From an uncultured Bacteroidales bacterium (lineage in GTDB: Bacteria > Bacteroidota > Bacteroidia > Bacteroidales > Paludibacteraceae): DNA of 20,904 bases. A program made the position numbers and the translations under genes. Under the pieces are notes generated by a model. That model searched no databases. It saw only the letters and a program-made list of their open reading frames with translations, and had not been told where the DNA came from. The first letter of the stretch is position 1, and each line of letters opens with the position of its first letter. The stretch lies in the NCBI GenBank assembly GCA_937911935.1, contig CALDQH010000059.1, positions 1-20,904 of the forward strand. The letters run 5' to 3'. Below are positions 15,614 through 20,904 of the stretch, piece by piece.

Positions 15614-16888
15614 TTATTCGCAGGTGTAGCGAACTATGGTTTGTTCGCGGTCTGGTCCTACCGAAACAATCTTAATCGGTACGTTTAGTTGATCTTCTAA
15701 GAAATCCAAGTAATCGTTGAATGCTTTGGGGAATTCGCCCTCGCTCTTCATCTTGGTCATATCTTGTTTCCAACCTGGAAGTTCTACATAAATAGGTTCT
15801 ACATCGTCGGTAATTTCGTAAGGGAAGTAGTCAATTTCTTCGCCACCAATGCGATAACCTACGCAAGCTTTGATGGTATCGAACATATCCAACACGTCGC
15901 TCTTCATCATAATTAATTGAGTAACACCGTTAATCATAACCGAATATTTAAGTGCTACTAGGTCAATCCAACCGCAACGACGTTTACGTCCAGTTACTGA
16001 GCCAAATTCGTGACCGTTTTTGCAAAGGGTGTCGCCCACTTCGTCGAATAATTCGGTAGGGAAAGGACCACTACCTACACGGGTACAATAGGCTTTAAAA
16101 ATACCATACACATCACCTATTTTATTAGGTGCAATACCCATACCGGTACAAGCACCCGCACAAATGGTATTAGACGAGGTAACAAAAGGATACGAACCAA
16201 AGTCAATGTCTAGCATAGTACCTTGCGCACCTTCGCACAAAATAGATTTATCTTGATCGATGATATCGTTCAAATAATGTTCACTATCAATTAGTTGGAA
16301 GTTTTTAAGGTATTCAATGCCTTCTAACCAAGCAGGTTCGGTTTCTGATAGGTCGTAAGCAAAGTTCATCGAATCCAATATTTGCAAGTGACGTTTTTTG
16401 GCAGTTTCGTATTTTTCGGCAAAATTGCCCAAAATATCGCCTACACGCAATCCATAACGACCCACTTTGTCGGTATAGGTAGGTCCAATGCCTTTACCAG
16501 TAGTTCCTACTTTGGCATCACCTTTGGCAGCTTCGTTGGCAGCATCCAACAAACGGTGGGTTGGCATAATAAGGTGTGCTTTTTTAGAAATGTACAATTT
16601 TTTAGTTAAATCATGACCAGAAGCCGACAACGCTTCTGCTTCTGCTTTGAACAAAGCAGGATCTAACACCACACCATTCGAAATTACGTTTACTTTGTCA
16701 CCTTGGAAAATGCCCGAAGGGATAGAACGCAACACGTATTTTTCGCCGTTAAATTCTAGGGTATGACCTGCATTTGGTCCACCTTGAAAACGTGTAATTA
16801 CGTCGTAATTAGGAGTTAAAACATCAATTACTTTGCCTTTTCCTTCGTCGCCCCATTGCAAGCCGAGCAACACATCTACTTTTGCCAT
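15614..16888 (-). CDS. purA: Adenylosuccinate synthase
   Basis: The 424-residue cytoplasmic enzyme joins IMP and aspartate using GTP to form adenylosuccinate, the first committed step from IMP to AMP. The N-terminal GTP-binding loop GLQWGDEGKGK holds the catalytic Asp and Lys. It is followed by the family segment FQGGPNAGHT with the catalytic His. Other conserved blocks are GIGPTYTDK, CEGAQGTMLDIDFGSYPFVTSSN (in part), VTGRKRRCGWIDL and SVGPDREQTI near the end. Length is normal (420-430). The start at ATG 16888 gives the canonical N-terminus MAKVDVLLGLQWGDEGKG. It has its own promoter, divergent from the ferredoxin gene, and its own terminator. No purine riboswitch fold was recognised in the short leader. 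Confidence 0.97.
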   Translation of the reverse strand: MAKVDVLLGLQWGDEGKGKVIDVLTPNYDVITRFQGGPNAGHTLEFNGEKYVLRSIPSGIFQGDKVNVISNGVVLDPALFKAEAEALSASGHDLTKKLYISKKAHLIMPTHRLLDAANEAAKGDAKVGTTGKGIGPTYTDKVGRYGLRVGDILGNFAEKYETAKKRHLQILDSMNFAYDLSETEPAWLEGIEYLKNFQLIDSEHYLNDIIDQDKSILCEGAQGTMLDIDFGSYPFVTSSNTICAGACTGMGIAPNKIGDVYGIFKAYCTRVGSGPFPTELFDEVGDTLCKNGHEFGSVTGRKRRCGWIDLVALKYSVMINGVTQLIMMKSDVLDMFDTIKACVGYRIGGEEIDYFPYEITDDVEPIYVELPGWKQDMTKMKSEGEFPKAFNDYLDFLEDQLNVPIKIVSVGPDREQTIVRYTCE

Positions 16889-16926
16889 TTTATTTTGAAT
16901 TCAATTAAATTTCACAATAATTGCCC

Positions 16927-16958
16927 CAAAGGTACATATTTTTATTGAATGATGCCAA
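16927..16958 (-). promoter_or_regulatory. purA promoter
   Basis: The minus strand reads TACCTTTG at 16934-16927 (exact TAnnTTTG), and TTG at 16958-16956 is 21 nt upstream. The -7 lies 38 nt before ATG 16888. Confidence 0.75.
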
Positions 16959-17019
16959 TAAAAAAACAGAAACAATCGACAAGGATTTGAAAAGCACACC
17001 GTAAAAGCCTTAAAAATAA

Positions 17020-17051
17020 TTTGGCAGAGATAAAAAAATCTGCTACTTTTG
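17020..17051 (+). promoter_or_regulatory. Ferredoxin promoter
   Basis: TTTG at 17020-17023, then 20 nt, then TACTTTTG at 17044-17051 (followed by C). Both elements match the Bacteroidetes consensus exactly. The transcript should begin just before the octamer repeat, so the repeat forms almost the whole 5' leader. Confidence 0.85.
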
Positions 17052-17060
17052 CATATCGTT

Positions 17061-17148
17061 GACTAATCGACTAATCGACTAATCGACTAAACGACTAAAC
17101 GAACAAACGACTAAACAAATAAACACTTAACATTAAACACTAAACACT
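17061..17148 (+). repeat. Eleven-unit octamer leader ending at the ferredoxin start codon
   Basis: The 88 nt divide exactly into eleven 8-mers. They are GACTAATC three times, GACTAAAC twice, GAACAAAC, GACTAAAC, AAATAAAC, and three decayed units (ACTTAACA, TTAAACAC, TAAACACT). ATG follows at 17149. The array is A/C-rich, holds only seven G residues, has no Shine-Dalgarno sequence, and has little ability to fold. Confidence 0.9.
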
Positions 17149-17316
17149 ATGGCACACATCATTACCGACGACTGCATCGCATGCGGTACTTGCATCAGCG
17201 AATGTCCAGTAGAAGCTATTTCTGAAGGTGATATCTACTCTATCAACCCAGAATTGTGCATTGATTGCGGAACTTGCGCAGAAGCTTGTCCTTCTGAAGC
17301 TATCAAACCCGAATAA
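17149..17316 (+). CDS. 2[4Fe-4S] ferredoxin
   Basis: The 55-residue soluble protein is a clostridial-type bacterial ferredoxin. Two CxxCxxCxxxCP motifs are complete: Cys9, 12, 15, 19 (CIACGTCISECP) and Cys37, 40, 43, 47 (CIDCGTCAEACP). By family knowledge, the first three cysteines of each motif plus the last cysteine of the other motif bind one cluster, giving two [4Fe-4S] clusters. Such ferredoxins carry low-potential electrons for pyruvate:ferredoxin oxidoreductase, Rnf and hydrogenases in anaerobes. Length and the start MAHIITDDC are typical. It has an exact promoter and shares a bidirectional terminator with the convergent DUF3276 gene. The leader is the octamer array. The reading frame runs ATG 17149 to TAA 17314-17316. 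Confidence 0.97.
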   Translation: MAHIITDDCIACGTCISECPVEAISEGDIYSINPELCIDCGTCAEACPSEAIKPE

Positions 17317-17340
17317 TGCATCGTAAGTAGCAACAAAACA

Positions 17341-17373
17341 AAAAAAACGACCTCAATGAAGGTCGTTTTTTTT
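17341..17373. terminator. Bidirectional terminator between ferredoxin and DUF3276 genes
   Basis: AAAAAAACGACCT (17341-17353) pairs perfectly with 17360-17372 around a 6-nt loop. Eight T residues lie on the + strand side and an A run on the other, so it can act in both directions. Confidence 0.92.
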
Positions 17374-17390
17374 ATGTCATCAATCAAACT

Positions 17391-17786
17391 TTATTCTTGC
17401 TCGCTTGACTCTTCTACTACCGCTTCGGCACTTGCCTGTTGATTTTCTTCGACTTCTTCCAAGTTCATTTCAGAACGAATAAATTGCAAGGTATCAGCCA
17501 AAGCTTCTTCGAACTTAGCAAAATCTTCTTTGTACAAGAAAATCTTATGTTTTTCGAAAATAAACTGTCCATCGGCAGTTACGCCTTTGCGTTTGCTTTC
17601 GGTTATGGATAAGAACAAATCGCCTCGACGATCGCGTTTTACATCCAAATAGTACATGCGTTTGCCCGCTTTTACCGATTTAGAAAATACAATTTCTTTT
17701 TCTTCTCGCTCTACTGTCGCTACAACAGGTTTTTCTTCTTTCCTCGAAAAACGTTCAAATAAGTTTTTCACTTCCAAATTTATCAT
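17391..17786 (-). CDS. DUF3276 / Pur-alpha-like nucleic-acid-binding protein
   Basis: The protein has 131 residues from ATG 17786 (MINLEVKNLFERF). The frame extends to ATG 17834, but a -7-like TTGATTTG at 17819-17812 lies inside that extension, so the inner start is preferred. A single PUR repeat spans about 28-100, with features EIVFSKSVKAGKRMYYLDVK, GDLFLSITESKR and IFLYKEDFAKFEEAL. The family is the bacterial counterpart of the eukaryotic Pur-alpha single-stranded DNA/RNA-binding proteins and is found in Bacteroidetes and spirochaetes; the Borrelia member acts as a regulator. The last 25 residues are acidic and low in complexity (EEVEENQQ...EESSEQE). It is divergent from the nusB operon. 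The target of this protein is not known. Confidence 0.88.
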   Translation of the reverse strand: MINLEVKNLFERFSRKEEKPVVATVEREEKEIVFSKSVKAGKRMYYLDVKRDRRGDLFLSITESKRKGVTADGQFIFEKHKIFLYKEDFAKFEEALADTLQFIRSEMNLEEVEENQQASAEAVVEESSEQE

Positions 17787-17882
17787 CGCTTCTATTTTTA
17801 CATTTAGGTTACAAATCAACGTATTTTTTTTCAAAAAACAAAATAAAAAAGCAAAAAATCGTCACATCCAACCGATTACATT

Positions 17883-17913
17883 TTTGCATTGCTTTAAATA
17901 TTGTGTATATTTG
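17883..17913 (+). promoter_or_regulatory. Promoter of the nusB-yajC-ybbR-coaE operon
   Basis: TTTG at 17883-17886, then 19 nt, then TATATTTG at 17906-17913 (followed by C). Both match the Bacteroidetes consensus exactly. The ATG is 21 nt further at 17935, giving a very short leader. Confidence 0.85.
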
Positions 17914-17934
17914 CAAAAGCTAAATATCATAACG

Positions 17935-18924
17935 ATGATAAACAGAATCTTAATCCGAATCAAAGTCATTCAGTTGCTTTACGCCTATCGCAACAACAAA
18001 AATGGCGTCACCGAAAGCACTGCCTCCGACAAAAAACAACTTGCTTTATTGGTAAAACAAGCCGAAAAAGAGCTTATCACCAGTCTTGACCAAACTTATG
18101 CTTTATACCATTGGATGCTTCAACTTATGGTTGAATTGCATTTATATGCCATCAAACGCATTGAGATGGGCATGAACAAATTGCGCCCAACACAAGAAGA
18201 GCGCAATCCCAACATGCGTTTTATCAACAATGTCTTTTCAAAACAACTAACCAACAACAAAGCTTTGGCTGCGTACGTTAAAGAAGAAGGCATTTCGTGG
18301 GGCGAAGAAACCGATTTAATCAAATTGTTATACAACCAATTGATTGCAACCGACTTCTACCAAGCTTACATGAAAGAAAGCGAACGTTCTTACGAAAACG
18401 ACAAATTTTTGTGGCGCCAAATCATCAAAAAAGTCATTATCCCCAGCACCGCTTTAGAGGAACGTTTGGAAGAAATGAACCTATATTGGAACGACGATTT
18501 CGAAACCGTCATCAGTTTTGTCGAAAAAACGATTAAACGCTTTAGCGAAGAAAACGGTGCAGACCAAGAATTGTTGGAAAAATACAGAGATGCCGAAGAT
18601 TTGGAGTATGCCAAAAAATTACTTGCAACGGCAATCACCGAACAAAGCAACTACGAAAAACTCATTCAAAAGACAGCCCAAAACTGGGAAAGCGAACGTA
18701 TCGCTTGCATGGATATGGTTATTCTACAAGCTGCCTTGGCAGAAATCTACTCATTCCCAACCATTCCTATCAACGTTACGCTCAACGAGTTTATCGAGAT
18801 AAGCAAATATTATAGCACCGAAAAAAGTAGCCTATTTATCAACGGCATCTTGGATAAAATCGTTACCGATTTACGAAACGAAGGCACTTTAATCAAAGTA
18901 GGTATTTACACAGCAAACAACTAA
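17935..18924 (+). CDS. nusB: Transcription antitermination factor NusB (long Bacteroidetes form)
   Basis: The protein has 329 residues from ATG 17935 (MINRILIRIKVIQLLYAY). The frame is open further upstream, but that part lies antisense to the DUF3276 gene and upstream of the exact promoter at 17883-17913, so it is not coding. NusB binds boxA RNA with NusE (S10) and lets RNA polymerase read through rRNA operons. Proteobacterial NusB is about 140 residues. Here an N-terminal helical extension of about 180 residues precedes the NusB fold, as is usual in Bacteroidetes. The diagnostic C-terminal block is about 251-311: WESERIACMDMVILQAALAE, then PTIPINVTLNEFIEISKYYS and SSLFINGILDKI. It leads an operon with yajC 21 nt downstream. 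Confidence 0.93.
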   Translation: MINRILIRIKVIQLLYAYRNNKNGVTESTASDKKQLALLVKQAEKELITSLDQTYALYHWMLQLMVELHLYAIKRIEMGMNKLRPTQEERNPNMRFINNVFSKQLTNNKALAAYVKEEGISWGEETDLIKLLYNQLIATDFYQAYMKESERSYENDKFLWRQIIKKVIIPSTALEERLEEMNLYWNDDFETVISFVEKTIKRFSEENGADQELLEKYRDAEDLEYAKKLLATAITEQSNYEKLIQKTAQNWESERIACMDMVILQAALAEIYSFPTIPINVTLNEFIEISKYYSTEKSSLFINGILDKIVTDLRNEGTLIKVGIYTANN

Positions 18925-18945
18925 TTCATTTATTTATAGACTATT

Positions 18946-19275
18946 ATGTTTAACATTTTATTACAAGCTCCTGTAGCTGCAAATCCACAACAAGGTGGAT
19001 ACTCATCAATTATTCTTATTGTTTTGATGATTGTGGTATTCTATTTCTTTATGATTCGTCCACAAATGAAAAAACAAAAAGAAATGAAAAAATTCCGCGA
19101 TAGCATCAAAAACGGTGACAAAGTAATTACCGCTGGTGGTATCTACGGTAAAGTAAAAGAGGTAAAAGAAACCGTTATTGTATTGGAAATTGCTGACAAC
19201 GTACGCATCTCGATCGATAAAGGTTCGGTTTACCCCAATGCTGCCGACTCTAATGCAGCTCAAAGCAATGCATAA
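18946..19275 (+). CDS. yajC: Preprotein translocase subunit YajC
   Basis: The 109-residue single-pass inner-membrane protein associates with SecDF-YidC in the Sec pathway. The transmembrane helix is at about 20-38 (SSIILIVLMIVVFYFFMIRP). The hallmark MIRPQMKKQKEMKKF follows, then a small cytoplasmic beta domain with GDKVITAGGIYGKV and VLEIADNVRISIDKGSV. The C-terminal tail is Ala/Asn/Ser-rich. The stop TAA (19273-19275) overlaps the ATG of the ybbR-like gene (19268) in ATGCATAA, which suggests translational coupling. A terminator-like hairpin lies 36 nt after the stop. Confidence 0.95.
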   Translation: MFNILLQAPVAANPQQGGYSSIILIVLMIVVFYFFMIRPQMKKQKEMKKFRDSIKNGDKVITAGGIYGKVKEVKETVIVLEIADNVRISIDKGSVYPNAADSNAAQSNA

Positions 19276-20266
19276 GTCAGAACAAATAGCATTTATATCT
19301 CATTTATGGAGAAAGATGAAAGTGTCTCTTTTTAGAAGAGACACCTTCATCTTTTTGTTTTTTCTGATTATATCCGCCATCTTCTGGCTGATTATTTCGC
19401 TTAATAAAACGTACGAAACACACATTTCGATACCCATTAAGTACGAAAACACCCCTGCCGAAATTGAACTAACTGCCAACCTACCCTCGGTTGTCGTGGC
19501 AAAGGTAAAGGACAAAGGAACCATTCTACTGGGCTACTCGCGCTTGCCTTTCAAACCGCTGATTATCGATTTTAACGATTATGCGGCTCACCTCAACTTG
19601 CAAGAATGGAGCATTTCTACCGTTAGCAGTTTCGAAAAAGAGGTAAAAAACCTGCTAAATCCATCTACACAGATTATCGATTTCTATCCCAGAAATATCG
19701 AGATAGTCAAACAAGAACTTAGCAGCAAAAAAATCCCTGTTGTAGTAGATGCGAAGTTGGATTATGCACGCCAATATTACCCTTCGGATAGCATCAGTTG
19801 CACCCCCGACTCTGTTGTTCTATATGGTAGCAAAGCCATGCTCGACACCATTTATCACATCAGTACCCAACCCATTATCTCACAACAACTAAAAGACACC
19901 TTGCATATTACTACGCCTATTGCGTCGCCGCAAAATGGAAAGGTTGAACCCGAATCGGTACAAGTAACCATACCGGTTGAGTTTTTTACCGAGGGTAAAC
20001 AACTTGTACCTATTAAAGTAATCAATGTGCCTACTAACATGCAAGTACGTACTTTCCCGTCCGAGGTAGAAGTTACCTACTTGGCTGGATTCAGCAAATT
20101 CAAAGGTATCATTCCTGCCGACTTTACGGTCACCATCAATTACAACGACCTAATAAGTAGCAACAGCACAACCCACAATCCCACGTTAGAGCAATATCCT
20201 GCCTACGTTCTCAAGCCCAAAATCAAACAAGAGAGCGTAACATGGATTATCGAAATCATCAAATAA
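19268..20266 (+). CDS. YbbR-like (CdaR-like) domain protein
   Basis: The protein has 332 residues from ATG 19268, which overlaps the yajC stop; an in-frame ATG at 19316 (MKVSLFRRDTF) is an alternative. One transmembrane helix (about 26-44, TFIFLFFLIISAIFWLIISL) is followed by an extracytoplasmic part with YbbR-like beta repeats at about 45-130, 135-220 and 225-310. Repeat marks include ISIPIKYEN, IEIVKQELSSKKIPVVVDA and SVQVTIPVEFF. YbbR repeats in Firmicutes CdaR regulate the diadenylate cyclase CdaA; no cdaA is seen here, and in Bacteroidetes the gene is commonly next to coaE, so the role is open. coaE starts 1 nt after the stop. A long hairpin at 19312-19354 sits inside the first codons. 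Confidence 0.85.
   Translation: MHKSEQIAFISHLWRKMKVSLFRRDTFIFLFFLIISAIFWLIISLNKTYETHISIPIKYENTPAEIELTANLPSVVVAKVKDKGTILLGYSRLPFKPLIIDFNDYAAHLNLQEWSISTVSSFEKEVKNLLNPSTQIIDFYPRNIEIVKQELSSKKIPVVVDAKLDYARQYYPSDSISCTPDSVVLYGSKAMLDTIYHISTQPIISQQLKDTLHITTPIASPQNGKVEPESVQVTIPVEFFTEGKQLVPIKVINVPTNMQVRTFPSEVEVTYLAGFSKFKGIIPADFTVTINYNDLISSNSTTHNPTLEQYPAYVLKPKIKQESVTWIIEIIK
19312..19363 (+). terminator. Terminator-like hairpin inside the 5' end of the ybbR-like gene
   Basis: AAAGATGAA (19312-19320) pairs with 19346-19354, and GTGTCTCTT (19322-19330) pairs with 19336-19344; only A19321/C19345 is unpaired and the loop is TTTAG. The sequence continues T5 G T6 (19352-19363). It has the form of an intrinsic terminator just after yajC, yet lies within codons of the downstream gene. 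Confidence 0.65.
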
Positions 20267-20267
20267 C

Positions 20268-20904
20268 ATGCTAAGAATAGGTGTAACAGGAGGAATTGGT
20301 TCTGGCAAGAGTTTTGTCTGCAAGCGTTTAGAAGCAATGGGATTTCCCATCTTTTATAGCGATGCCGTTAGCAAGAAACTCATGAACGAGGACGAGTCCA
20401 TCAAAAAAATGCTAATCGAAATTTTAGGCAACGAATGTTATACCGAAGAGGGATTACTTAATCGTCCTTTTGTAGCGCAAAAACTATTTCAAGATCAGGA
20501 CATTAAAAAGCGTATCGAAGCCATTGTACATCCCAGAGTTGCACAAGCCTTTGCCGAATGGGCAGAAGACCAAAACAGTCCTTTTGTTTTTGTAGAGTCT
20601 GCTATCTTGTACGAAAGCGGTTTTGATCAATTTGTGGATAAGGTAATCATGGTCGATGCCGATTTAGAAATTCGCATCAACCGAACCATGCAACGAGACA
20701 TCTGCAGCAAAGCACAAGCCATAGAGCGCATCCAGGCACAAATGGATAGCCAAGTAATACGCAAAAAAGCCAACTACATTCTCGAAAACAATCCCTCTCA
20801 ATACCGCAGAAAAAGCACCAAAGACAAAGCCGCCTTGCTCGATGTCATGGATAAGGTCTGCTATGCCTCTACCGACACCCATTTCAACAACATGGAACTC
20901 AAAA
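20268..20904 (+). CDS. coaE: Dephospho-CoA kinase, 3' end outside the window
   Basis: The gene starts at ATG 20268, 1 nt after the stop of the ybbR-like gene, and stays open for 212 codons to the window end. CoaE phosphorylates the ribose 3'-OH of dephospho-CoA, the last step of CoA synthesis. The Walker A loop is GGIGSGKS at residues 8-15 (RIGVTGGIGSGKSF). Other family segments are FYSDAVSKKLM, GLLNRPFVAQKLF, AIVHPRVAQAFAEW, FVESAILYESGFDQFVD and IRINRTMQRD...AIERIQAQM. The dependent lid and CoA domain are complete by about residue 180. Typical family length is near 200, so at 212 codons without a stop this homologue has a short C-terminal extension. It is last in view of the nusB operon. 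Confidence 0.93.
   Translation, partial: MLRIGVTGGIGSGKSFVCKRLEAMGFPIFYSDAVSKKLMNEDESIKKMLIEILGNECYTEEGLLNRPFVAQKLFQDQDIKKRIEAIVHPRVAQAFAEWAEDQNSPFVFVESAILYESGFDQFVDKVIMVDADLEIRINRTMQRDICSKAQAIERIQAQMDSQVIRKKANYILENNPSQYRRKSTKDKAALLDVMDKVCYASTDTHFNNMELK

Noticed and set aside
16889..16960. Purine riboswitch before purA
   Set aside because: The leader from the predicted start to ATG is only about 30 nt, too short for the aptamer, and no matching pairing was found.
17061..17148. CRISPR array
   Set aside because: Units are 8 bp, directly abutting and without unique spacers; no cas genes are present.
17787..17834. Longer start of the DUF3276 protein at ATG 17834
   Set aside because: A -7-like element lies within it, and MINLEVKNLFERF fits the family start better.
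17656..17934. Upstream extension of the nusB reading frame
   Set aside because: It is antisense to most of the DUF3276 gene and contains the exact promoter at 17883-17913; the family N-terminus begins at ATG 17935.

Overview
The window looks like a chromosomal stretch of an anaerobic Bacteroidota, most likely order Bacteroidales. Four things point that way. Exact Bacteroidetes-type promoter elements (TTTG-like -33, 19-21 nt, TAnnTTTG -7) precede several genes. Two large exported proteins end in type IX secretion (T9SS) type A sorting domains. Phylum-typical families are present (DUF1573, a DUF3276/Pur-alpha protein, a long-form NusB). A MeaB GTPase and a small 2[4Fe-4S] ferredoxin fit an anaerobe. 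I see no insertion sequence, phage, CRISPR array, tRNA or rRNA.

Layout. 2-352: the 3' end of guaA (GMP synthase), closed by a strong hairpin. 429-3818 (-): a T9SS cargo protein with Fn3 and DUF1573/ASPM-like beta domains. 4064-6387 (+): two exported DUF1573 proteins, the second probably co-transcribed with meaB. 14535-6354 (-): a tight four-gene unit with gaps of 16, 15 and 9 nt. It encodes an Fn3-type exported protein, a 1718-residue T9SS protein with a beta-helix core, a small Cys-rich membrane-tailed protein, and an Lrp/AsnC regulator whose 3' end overlaps meaB by 34 nt. 15389-14715 (-): a YugP-type membrane zinc protease. 16888-15614 (-): purA. 17149-17316 (+): an 8-Fe ferredoxin, divergent from purA. 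17786-17391 (-): a DUF3276 protein, divergent from the operon nusB - yajC - ybbR-like - coaE (17935 to past the window end).

How it fits together. The housekeeping part covers purine synthesis (guaA, purA), the cobalamin-dependent methylmalonyl-CoA route (meaB), ferredoxin electron transfer, rRNA antitermination and secretion (nusB, yajC) and CoA synthesis (coaE). The accessory part is the surface-protein set at 429-3818 and 6354-14535. The two T9SS proteins share an unrecognised C-terminal half of about 480 residues, which includes 48-nt and 80-nt blocks of perfect DNA identity inside otherwise diverged sequence.

The most unusual non-coding signal is a family of 8-bp-periodic direct repeats (GACTAATC, GACTAAAC, ACCAAATC, GACGAATC and relatives) in gene leaders. 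Upstream of the ferredoxin it fills exactly 11 octamers and ends at the start codon. Related octamers precede meaB, run through the end of the gene before it, and lie upstream of the yugP-like gene. A second notable signal is a terminator-like hairpin inside the first codons of the ybbR-like gene.
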